Assembly: GCA_002633005.1 (NCBI GenBank)
Contig: NMRA01000612.1
Span: forward strand, 142,120-178,811
DNA from: Phoronis australis
Taxonomy: Eukaryota; Phoronida; Phoronidae
DNA: 36,692 bases
Direction: 5' to 3'
The position numbers were made by a program, and so were the translations under genes. This document shows, one piece after another, positions 1 to 8,513 of the stretch. Every line of letters begins with the position of its first letter. Within the stretch, counting starts at the first letter, position 1. The notes under the pieces are model-generated. The model saw only the letters and a list, made by a program, of their open reading frames with translations, ran no database searches and was not told where the DNA came from.

Positions 1-599
1 TAGGTCAGGACTGTTGTTGCAGCCGGCCTCCTCCCGTTCGCAGGTCTGTTGTTGCAGCCTGTGGCCCAAGGCCTGTAGTTGCAGGCTTCAATTTCTAGTC
101 ATTAGTTCTAGTTAACTTTACTTCCATTTCGTTATGTTCTTGTTTTTTATATTCTAGCCTTATGTATTCTAATTTGCTGTTAACCTGTTTAGTACCTATA
201 TTTTATCATAGTCTAACCTTGTTATTGCCCGGGTTTCGCTTCCTCGGATGGGCGATGTCAGCATTCCCGTGCTGCCATTATGGCGTTTTGTGCATGCCCA
301 TCTTGCAGAGTCTTAGTTAGTTTTATCTATTACGTCATAATAAATGACAAATATTCCCAATCCTCCTCTTGTTTTACTCTGCAACATAGCTCGTGGCGTA
401 CCCCGGGCAAAATAGATTACGATAAAGGCTATTTAGTCAGTGTTCTGGTTGAAACTTTGCTGTCAAATTTTTTTAAAGATGCTGGTATTTCAGTTTTCAT
501 CTTTTAAATTCAAATTACACCACTTCATCTCACTTAACTAAAAGCAGAGCCTTATCTGAGTGTTAACTTATGTACAAGCTTAAGGAAAGGTAGGCAGAC
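1..599. other. No gene recognised; short GTTGTTGCAG motif repeats at the left edge
   Basis: The first 90 bases hold the phrase CTGTTGTTGCAGCC twice (about positions 11 and 47, period 36) and a weaker third copy (CTGTAGTTGCAGG near 72). The small open frames here show no family signature or splice logic. The rest looks like non-coding intergenic or intronic DNA. Confidence 0.35.
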
Positions 600-1210
600 T
601 GGCTAGTTTCATGTAGTATATGTGATGACAAATTAAGGGAGGGCCCTATCAGGTTAACGTTGGGAATGTCACTGGCATTTAGATCAATGAACACATTTTC
701 ATATCTCGTTTTTCCATTCTACTTTGTACCACTTAACTGGGTGACCAGTGTTAAACCAGATTATAGTCACATTAAACATGATTTTGACTGTAATCTGTTC
801 CAACATTGTTTTTGCAGAATGAGAGTTATTTGTACGGCATGTGATGATGAGTTAAGGGAAGTCACCTGTATACTGAATTGTTAACATCAGGAGTGTCATG
901 CTTGAGCCAATTCACTGGTATTTAGATCTTTTAACCCATTTAGATATCTCGTGTTTTCAATGGTAGTTTGTATAACTTAACCAGGCGATGAGTGCTAAAC
1001 CAGATTCTAGTCGCATTAAATATCACTTTTTAGTTTAAAGTGGTCCAACATTGTATATACAGACTGGGGAGTTACATGTACAGTATGGTATGAGGAGGTA
1101 CATGTAAGTGAGATCACCTGTATTTTGAGCAGCTCACACAGGAGTGCTATTTGAGCCAGTCCATTAGAACTTAGATCAGTTACCACTTTTAGATATCTCT
1201 GCTGTGATTT
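600..1210. repeat. Three decayed tandem units of about 245 bp
   Basis: The same run of phrases occurs three times. The anchor TTAAGGGA(A/G) preceded by GATGA is near 622 and 842, with a weaker third near 1090. The anchor TTTAGATC, followed by an ATATCTC block, is near 677, 922 and 1168. Units 1 and 2 also share a CTTAAC.. / AGTGYTAAACCAGATT.. block. The third unit is cut short. Spacing is about 245 bp. The copies differ by many substitutions, so the duplication is old. No conserved open frame runs through the units. Confidence 0.6.
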
Positions 1211-2340
1211 TGCCTTAGAAAGTTGGTAGTCTTGCTATTAAAGCACCTCGAAGACTTAGTAGTTAGAACCCAATGTGCATGAAGTTATATTTTGAACTTA
1301 AGTTTCAAAGTTATACGCTGTATATTGTTTGTCTGCTGAGAAGTCATGGAAAAACATGAGCTACAATACAATACTTGTCGTGTACTTATGGACTTTATAC
1401 TGAAAGCAGCCTTAATCATCCTCATTTCCTTCACATGACCTCTGCAGTGGATGAAAATCTGGTCATGCTTCCAACAGGAGGCATTTATATGGTCAAGTAA
1501 CAGCTGATCACCTGGAACAGGATACCTTTGCCCTCTGGAGGACTGGGAAGTAATTTGAATTCACGCTTTAGACTTCTCACAACTAGTCACCACACTTATT
1601 CAAGTACGTTCCTCTGTGCCTCTCACTGCGCAGGTGAAGTATCTTCTCACTGGTAGCTGATTCCATTTAGTCAGCCCCCATTGCTACTCGAAAGTCTCCC
1701 ATTTTTCACTTGTGTCAATCCCAACAAATTGCGCGCAGATACAGCGAAATGATTACATTAGCCAGCCATACCACTTCAAAAGTGAAGTTATTGGGACACT
1801 GACGGCTATATAACGTCCACGGAGTGAATCTGACCAGTTGTTTCGCATTTGCCTGTAATTGCCAATGAATCTTTCACCTTGGCACTGTCCTCCGCTTTCA
1901 ACGCCCTGCATCAAAACCACTTGAAGATTCCTTAAAAAAAATGTTTGTTCAGACACACTCCACAGCTAACCCACAGTAAGCATCTTTGTTAACAGGACAA
2001 TCAAAGATAAAACCAAAAATAACTGGTCTTGTTTATACAACACTGTAAGATTTGGAACGTCGCAAGTGGGGAGGGGCAACTACGATTTTTGAAGGAAAAT
2101 ATGAAAATGATTTGTCGGCGGTGTTTTTTTTTGTTTTTAGCCGTGCAAATAAGATTACTGAGCTTTGTAAAACAATCACACTTTAATATTGATTAAAATA
2201 CACATTTTCTTTCTCATTCTATTGTAAGTGGATGTTAGATTATGTATTCTAACCATTTTCAATCACACAGTAATTTTATTGCACGTTGAATGTCATTAAA
2301 ATATGAATTTATGAGTGTTTACATTCTTCGGACTGTGCCC
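1211..2340. other. Stretch without a recognisable gene
   Basis: No exon with family similarity, RNA gene or complete mobile element was recognised. A short plus-strand frame near 1440-1500 reads ..VDENLVMLPTGG.., which loosely resembles a helicase Walker A neighbourhood. It lacks the GKS/GKT that would make it convincing and stops directly after. Confidence 0.3.
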
Positions 2341-2350
2341 TCAACTAAGT

Positions 2351-2577
2351 GTTGATTATTCACCGCTTGGGGCGCTAGTGTTTCGACCGGTAACCATTGC
2401 GGCGAATGGTAAAATGGCGGAGTGAACTCTCCTGTACTAGTACACTCCTTGGTGTAAGTCAGTAAGGGTATTTATAAGGCACTGTCTTCGCCATTTTGTT
2501 CAATTAAATTGTTACTTCAAGAGAAATTTGTATTTTCTTGTTGAGTCTCCTTGTAGCCACTGGATCAATACTCACAT
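2351..2577 (+). other. LTR-like or promoter-like segment (TG...CA, TATA-like box)
   Basis: The segment begins TGTTGATTATTC and ends ..ACTCACA. It contains AAAATGGCGG (a YY1-like core), then TATTTATAAGG, followed ~20 bases later by CTTCGCCATTTTG. That order suits either a short LTR (U3, TATA, R, U5) or a TATA promoter with a first exon. TGG follows two bases after the CA end, as a primer-binding site would, but no tRNA match can be assigned by eye. No second copy is present in the window. The LTR reading is inference. Confidence 0.22.
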
Positions 2578-3627
2578 GTGTGGAACAATTTAACTGACAC
2601 TATTGTTTTGTTGAGTCGAACGAAAGTCGTGGGGTAGACCACACACTTTGAATCACAGAATTCATCTAGTGATAATGAGATTTTAGCAATAGCAGTATAA
2701 TACTTCCATTTCTCAGGTGAAGTAACAATAATGCACAAACAGGTGACACCAAAATACAAACATTCAATGGTCAGCTACATCTGTGTAGCCTATATAATGC
2801 CCCACAGGGTCTGTAAATTTGTTAGTTATTGTCCATGAACAACTCTGACCAACCCTCTGCACACTTCTTCCAAGTCGTCCATGTCGCCACAAGATAAACT
2901 TCTGTATGCCTAGACACATTCTGATCAGTCTCGGGCCTCAGTGCCATAAAGTCATTCCGTTGCAGCTCATCTAAGGCAAGAACGGTTTCATCTAGGCAAA
3001 ACACTCAGAAATCCTGAAAATATCAGAAAATGTAGTTTTATGCTGTTTTAGCATCATTTCAGATTTGACAAGGAAATGTGTAGTAACTTGTCGCTTACAA
3101 ATGAATTATAAGCCACAACTGGTTGATGCGGATTGACATGCTTAGATTAGAGCCAGTGTTATATCACTATGTCACGTTGGAAACGTATTTCTCGTAAGCA
3201 ACTGATATCGTCGATAGAAAAAAAATCGTGTGCCTACTTGTAGTATCTAATCTCCTCGAAGAGGAAGAGGTGACAATCAAACTCGACGAAGTCATGAGGC
3301 ACTAAAACTAAAACTCGATCTCAGGTTTACACACGACACGGCCACGGATAGGTCGACTTCGATTGACATAAATCATTAAGAGAACTAAGATTCAGAGCAA
3401 ATAAATCTAGTTGTTTACGGGTAGGCACCAAGCAGTGTAATTTCCAAATGTTAGTGACTTTTGATTCCTTGTGTTTTTCTGACAACATGTGCCAAAACAC
3501 TTTCGCTGAAGGTCCGTTCTCTTCTTATACGTTTTAACAATTAACAGTAAAGTACCCGGGGTACATATATGGTTGTAATTTACGGAAAGTGTTAACTGTA
3601 GCGGTATCTTTCGACTGACTACAGGAG
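2578..3627. other. Stretch without a recognisable gene
   Basis: Only short open frames are present, for example a minus-strand frame at 3004-2822 rich in charged residues. None has a recognisable domain, and none is flanked by convincing splice sites in a consistent phase. Confidence 0.3.
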
Positions 3628-3880
3628 ACTCTTGCGCTGATCAGCAGAATCTATGACTATCTTGATAATTACTTCACCCCAATAGCTATATTCATGGACT
3701 TTTCAAAAGCATTTGACACAATATACCATAATACATTACAAGAAAAATTGTCAAAATGGTATCCTGAACGCAGAACTAAACTGATTTACTAGTTACCTAG
3801 ACAACAGGTCACAATATATCGCATACAATCGACCCAAATCGTCAATCAGCTCCTCACAAGATCTTCAAACAGCTCAAGTA
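3628..3880 (+). pseudogene. Non-LTR retrotransposon (LINE) reverse transcriptase fragment, frameshifted
   Basis: Frame 1 (3628-3789) reads a LINE-type reverse transcriptase segment containing IFMDFSKAFDTI, the conserved block around the first catalytic Asp, then ..HNTLQEKLSKW. It ends at a TAG (3790-3792). The next conserved piece, YLDNRSQYIAYN, continues in another frame from 3794. At least one indel therefore separates them. The FADD-box region and the rest of the ORF are absent. This is a dead fragment of a Jockey/CR1-like LINE; the exact clade cannot be assigned. It lies just beyond the 3' end of the gypsy element and in the opposite orientation. Confidence 0.8.
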
Positions 3881-4054
3881 AGTAGCTGCCACGCTCCTTT
3901 GTTTGAGGATTGTAATCAGAAAACACTTCATGAAATTATCCCTGTTCGTGTAAGATGGAAAGGTAATGATATTGCAATACTCACTTAGGCATTCTTCGAC
4001 AATGGTAGCAGTGGATGTATCCTTGCCGATCGCCTTAAATCTGATTTACATTCC

Positions 4055-5291
4055 TCAGGTTACGAAGTTTCCCTCGATCTCCACACCATGCGCGGGCGTA
4101 ATTATGTGAATAACGAGATAGGGTCCTCTCCAACCCAACCCTAATTTTTGATTAACAGTGGGTGGATACCAACGAAAGACCAAATCACCCTCTTTAAACG
4201 CTCTGAGTTTAAGTTTAGAATCGTAGTATGACTTTTGTCTGGACGCACTTGCTTTTAGTTTCTCACGAGTTACTCGTGTGTAAACATCAATGTGGACTTT
4301 AACCACTCTACGTAAGCAGTCAAACACGGTACGTCTGTCTCATGTCGGGAATCACTGGGGTTTTCCAGCATGACTTCAATGGGATGTGACACCTCGTGTC
4401 CAAACAACATTCGAAAGGGAGAACACCCTATACTGTCGTGCACCGTGGAACGGTACGCCAGCATAACGTAAGGCAAGTGATCGTCCCAGTCTTGGCGGTT
4501 TTCGTCGACAAACATGGCAAGCATTTGCTGGACAGTTCGGTTAAATCTCTCGTCCATGTCGTCAGACTGTGGTCTGTATGGCGTAGTTCTGGTTTTCGAG
4601 ATTTCGAGCAAGGAACAGAGTTGAGACATAAGTTCACTCTCAAATTCTCTACCGTGATCGGTACATGTATGTATGAATTTGGAAATACCAAATCGACAAA
4701 TAACTTCTTTAACGAGTGTGTCAGCAACAATGTAGGCCGTATGTTCAGGTAGACTGAAAGCTTCTGTCCACTTGCTGAAGTAATCGCCAACTACCATGAT
4801 GTACTTGTTCCCGTTTTCTGTCTCAGGTAATGGCCCCAAGATATCGATGGCAACTCGTTGAAAGGGAGCACCCACTCTGCTTTGCTTTAGAGGTGCCCGT
4901 CCATGCCCTAGTGCAGGCTTGCGGCGTGCGCACATGTCGCATTTGCGACACCACCATGTGACATCACCAAGTAGACCTGGCCAATAGTAGCAGGACCTCA
5001 CAGCTCTCAGGGTTCTCTCTCTTCCGAGGTGACCAGCTGTCCTGTTATTATGCAAGGCTTTCAATATCTCAGAACGCAACGTCTGAGGTACGACCAGCAC
5101 ACAACGTTCTCCGTTCCCACAATCATCGATCCATCTGCGGTATAGTAAACTGTCGCGTATTTCAAGTAAATTCGATTTGCTGAATAGCCTCTTTGCCTGA
5201 TTACTATATTCAGCGATGACATCACGGCTAGGTTTGTCAGGGTATTCTCTGGGCCAACAACACAGTCTTGCTCCTTCAGCCTCGCAACTCG
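4055..5291 (-). pseudogene. Gypsy integrase with HHCC zinc finger, DDE core and GPY-type C-terminus
   Basis: The long minus frame is open from ~5291 to 4270. It holds the HHCC zinc finger (HNNRTAGHLG ... CRKCDMC), then the catalytic core: Asp in RVAIDILGPL, Asp in CTDHGREFES, Glu in MDERFNRT. The neighbourhood of the second Asp has an extra residue and the Glu block reads SDDMDERF where SDGMVERF is typical, so the core is mildly eroded. A frameshift near 4325 moves the C-terminal part to another frame (4327-4055). That part carries KSYYDSKLKLRAFKEGDLVF and the GPY/F signature as WRGPYLV. It stops at 4055. Confidence 0.92.
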
Positions 5292-5350
5292 TCAGGATTC
5301 CACCTTGGCAACCACATATTCGGTTCTCAATTACTTTGACGTGTCGTCCG

Positions 5351-5889
5351 TCACTTGTTGGCGGGCCTCAAGGCAGATACCACACTGGAGCCGGCACACT
5401 GGGTGCAATCGCCCCGTTGACATCTCCTTCGTGGTTTGCTTGACAGCCCGTCGGCGTTTCCATGTAGGGAGCCTTTAGGATGCTCATTGTCAAAATCATA
5501 CGCATCTAGAGTCGCTATCCAGCGTGCAAAAATATCGGTCGTTTGTTTAAATTTTCTGAGCCAGCGTAGAAAACTGTGGTCAGTTCTGACAAGGAATTTC
5601 CTGCCCCACAAGTAATGGCGGAAACGCTTCACAAAAGTGACAAGAGCCAAGAGCTCTCTGTATGTTGTACAGTATCTCTCTTGGGTTTTGGATAGAGCGT
5701 TACTGGCATATGCAATTACATTTTCTTCACCGTTTTGGACCTGTGACAGAACGCCTGAGGTACCATAGGCAGACGCGTCAGTGTCTAGAATGAACTGACC
5801 ATTACCGTTGGGGAAGGCCAAAACTGGATGTTCCGTAAGGGCATTCTTGAGACTGTCAAAGGCATGTTCACAAGCACTGTCCCACACAA
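5351..5889 (-). pseudogene. Gypsy RNase H domain
   Basis: The frame opens after a break near 5889 and reads CEHAFDSLKNALTEHPVL, then FILDTDASAYGTSGVLSQ (first catalytic Asp), the E of TTYRELLALV, RTDHSFLRWL (second Asp) and the HGNADGLS motif, where HxNADALSR is usual. This is the typical gypsy RNase H that removes RNA from the RNA-DNA hybrid. The frame stops at 5351. The next conserved segment, an RNase H-to-integrase tether with WNPDEL, lies in other frames between 5350 and 5280. Confidence 0.9.
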
Positions 5890-7060
5890 ATCTGTGTCAG
5901 TGCAGTGAGCGGGGCGGCGATACTAGAAAAGTCGAGGATGAAGCGCCGATAGTACGAAGCTAGACCAAGAAAGCTCCTGACGTCTGAAACGTTCGTGGGG
6001 CGTGGCCAGCAATGCACAGCTTCAACTTTATCTGGATCGCAAGAGACACCGAAAGTCGAGACCTCGTGACCAAGGAACTTGACTTTCCGTTGAAAAAGAC
6101 ATTTGGAGGGTTTCAATCGTAAGTCAGCTTCTCGTAGCCGAAGAAAAACTTCTCTCAGATTTGCTAAAGCAGAATTAAATGCATTTGCGTAGCAAATAAC
6201 ATCGTCGAGATACACTCGACATTTCTGCCATTTAAGACCTTGAAGGACATTTTCCATGAGCCTCTCAAAAGTGGCACCAGCATTGCATAAACCAAATGGC
6301 ATAAATTGATAGTGTTGCCCTCTGTCAATCACAATCGCCGTTTTGGGTTTGTCTTCTTCTGACATGGGGACTTGCCAGTACCCACTTGCTAAATCTAGCG
6401 TGGAGAAGTACGACATATTGCCAAGTTGGTCAAGACAGGTGTCTATGCGTGGCAGGGAAAAACATCTTTTCTCGTAGCCGAGTTGACTTTTCTGAAGTCA
6501 ATGCAGAACCGCCAATCAGACGGATTTTTACTAGGTTCGTTAAGTCGGGCCGTGTCTTTGTCTTTTCTGACCAAGACAATTGGTGATGCCCATGGACTGT
6601 TAGTGGGCTCAATCACGCCTGATTTTAACATTCGGTCAATTTCAGCGTCTGCTATTTCACGTTGCATTACAGGTCTAGGGGATTGCTTTATGGGAGCATG
6701 GTTACCCGTGTCAATTTTGTGAAAAGCTTTAGCCGTGCGTCCTAACTCGCCGTTAGGGCCAGCAAAGACGTCTGAGAATTCGACTATTAGGGCTTTAACT
6801 TGAGCGGCTTGATCGGCATTAAGACCTTTGATCGCGCTCTTAAACATGGGTTCTAAATGGCTGGTCAGTGAACCGTTTTCCAACCCTGAAGGTTTGTTGC
6901 GGTCACTAGTCACTACACCACTCATACATGTACACTTACTGGACAGTGGACCGTTTTCCAACCCTGAAGGTTTGCTGCGGTCACTTGTCACCACACCACC
7001 CGTACATTTACGGTTCGGACGTAGAGATATCTGTACCCCCTTGATAAAAACGAAGTCCTT
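5868..7060 (-). pseudogene. Gypsy pol: protease-RT linker and reverse transcriptase, frameshifted
   Basis: The linker (7060-6740) contains a 26-residue direct duplication. The RT then shows the usual blocks: IDRMLKSGVIEPTNSPWASP, WRFCIDFRKVN, (after a one-base frameshift near 6457) YFSTLDLASGYWQVPM with a catalytic Asp, MPFGLCNAGATFERLM, and the YxDD box as YLDDVI. The thumb/connection block KCLFQRKVKFLGHEVS and RSFLGLASYYRRFI follow. Between VLVRKD and WRFC there are about a dozen more residues than in most gypsy RTs, which usually read KKDGS.RFC. The catalytic aspartates are kept, but the frame breaks near 6457 and at ~5889 prevent a continuous product. Confidence 0.92.
6863..7018 (-). repeat. 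In-frame 78-bp tandem duplication inside gypsy pol
   Basis: The block starting GG(T/A)CAGTG(A/G)ACCGTTTTCC on the plus strand occurs at 6863 and 6941, exactly 78 bp apart, with a few substitutions between copies. On the coding strand each copy encodes 26 residues containing VVTSDR(S/N)KPSGLENG. It sits between protease and RT, where extra length is tolerated. Confidence 0.85.
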
Positions 7061-7065
7061 TGGGG

Positions 7066-7430
7066 AAAATTAAACGTTTGACAACTATTTCGTTTCATGA
7101 AATCGAGACCCAAAATAATTGGTATGTCGATATCAACGACAAGAAAATTGTGTGAAAATTCCAAATTTTCCACACTAAACGAGATTTCGAGGTACCCGAA
7201 ATCTTTAATCAAGTTTCCACTCGCATCATAAAGCGGAACAGTATTTGGACACAGTTCACGGGTATTCAACCCGATCCCTTCAAATACAGTGACGGACATC
7301 AGCGTACGAGCTGAACCCCTGTTATACAAGGCATCAAATGCTTCACCAAAAATATTTACAGTAAGAAAAAGACAGTTAACATTATTTACATCGAAAGCGG
7401 CTGAATCTCCGGTCTCAGACCCAACCGTTT
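7066..7430 (-). pseudogene. Gypsy aspartic protease region, catalytic triad lost
   Basis: In the -1 frame after gag the sequence runs through FDALYNRGSARTLMS and later IPIILGLDFM. These are the two hallmarks of a retroviral-type aspartic protease: the active-site loop and the ILG-D strand. The active-site triplet reads N-R-G where Asp-Thr/Ser-Gly is required, so the catalytic Asp is absent. After the second hallmark the frame is lost: from about 7066, at a TTTTCCCC run, the frame that continues into pol is shifted by one base. Confidence 0.8.
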
Positions 7431-7443
7431 TCAGTTTAAATTT
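7431..7443 (-). promoter_or_regulatory. Candidate -1 ribosomal frameshift site at the gag-pro junction
   Basis: Read on the minus strand, the end of gag is A-AAT-TTA-AAC-TGA. This holds two overlapping canonical X-XXY-YYZ heptamers, AAATTTA (7443-7437) and TTTAAAC (7440-7434), both in the gag frame and followed at once by the gag stop. The -1 frame from this point is the open frame that enters the protease region. That arrangement fits programmed frameshifting better than a random indel. A downstream pseudoknot was not demonstrated. Confidence 0.6.
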
Positions 7444-8418
7444 GGGTTATGCCCATTTGCTGCTTGGGATCTCGAGTCGGCCTGACGCTCGGCATCCGCT
7501 GAGCGGTTCCTTGAGCGACAGTCGCGACTAATGTGTCCACTCAGGCCACATGAATGACAAATTACAGGTCTTCTCTGTTCTCTCTGAACTCTCAACTGAT
7601 TTTTCAGATCATCAACTTCTTTGCGTAATTCGCCATATTGACGCGCAATTATGCTAGAATCCTTCTTATTTGCCGCGTTCACATTGCATATGCGTTCAGG
7701 GTCATAAGGTTTACGATTGTATGGTTGTGTGCTTTCAAAAGCTTCAAACTCTACTGCCAGTGCAATCGCAGCGTCAGTAGATATTGGATGGTTAAATTGG
7801 ACATGCCTCTGTAAGGCTTTGTCCCCAAGGATTTAAACTCGCACTTGTATGCGGCGATTCTCTCCGGGGGATTAAATCTCTGTGACAGTGTTTCTCTTAA
7901 TAGATGATAATTGGATAGTTGACTAGGAGTTAGTTCAGACATCACTCGCAAGGCGGCGCCTCTCAGGCAAGTCGAGAATTGTATGGCTATTTCGTCTTCA
8001 GTCCACCCATTCCATCTACTAATTATTTAAATTGCCAAATAAAATCCGTCCAGTCACATGTCTTTCCATCAAATGAAGAAAGTTGTTTTTCTTTTCTTTT
8101 TACAACTAAATTATTTGTTTGTGGTACTGAATGCACCGAGCCTTCATCAAATAGTGCGGCCTCATATCTGGCGTACGAATTCGTACGCAGCTCACGTGCA
8201 GGACTCGCGGGCAAACTATTTTCATTGTTCAACGAGCTGTCTAGAATCGGGTTGGTAGTTGAGACTGCGGTCATTATTCGATTTTTTTCAGGCATTGGAC
8301 TTTGATTTGGTGATGAAGTTGATATCACTGGCCTTTCACCTTGAAGGTTTTCAGCACAGTTTTCGTCAACTTTATGTGGAGTGAAGAAGTTAGTCGCCAA
8401 ACTCCAAAAACGGGACAT
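7431..8418 (-). pseudogene. Gypsy gag polyprotein with one CCHC zinc knuckle, frameshifted
   Basis: The ATG at 8418 starts MSRFWSLATNFF and stays open to a stop at 8023. The phrase TDFIWQFK just before that stop and NGWTEDEIAIQFSTCLRGAA just after it (another frame, from ~8000) look like adjacent parts of a capsid-like gag domain. The frame continues through QLSNYHLLRETLSQRF, then shifts again near 7830. The last part (7682-7431) has a charged helical stretch and one zinc knuckle, CHSCGLSGHISRDC, matching CX2CX4HX4C. It ends at TGA 7433-7431, directly after a slippery sequence. In an intact relative gag would coat the particle and bind RNA. This copy is broken at two or more places. Confidence 0.85.
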
Positions 8419-8513
8419 CGTTTAGTCTGACTTGTTGATCACAGATTAATTCAAGGAGAAGAGTTTATTCACAGACTGATTAATTGTTGAGTCGATTTTG
8501 GGCTGCTTGGAAT

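Larger units (their letters stand above)
3900..8513 (-). mobile_element. Decayed Ty3/gypsy LTR retrotransposon, internal region, both LTRs missing
   Basis: On the minus strand the order gag - CCHC - protease - RT - RNase H - integrase (HHCC, DDE, GPY) is complete, which defines a Ty3/gypsy (Metaviridae-type) element. The coding region runs from the gag ATG at 8418 to a stop at 4055. It is interrupted by frameshifts near 8025, 7830, 7066, 6457, 5889, 5290 and 4325. The upstream leader is cut at 8514 by a TTAA-flanked element. The 3' side fades into unrelated sequence near 3900, beside a LINE fragment. No LTR pair can be seen. The copy cannot be autonomous; the left boundary is approximate. Confidence 0.9.

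Noticed and set aside
4396-4752. Plus- and minus-strand ORFs of about 120 codons across the integrase region
   Set aside because: They are out-of-frame shadows of the gypsy integrase, which carries all family motifs in its own frame.
5216-5443. Plus-strand ORF over the RNase H-integrase tether
   Set aside because: Antisense to gypsy pol; no independent support.
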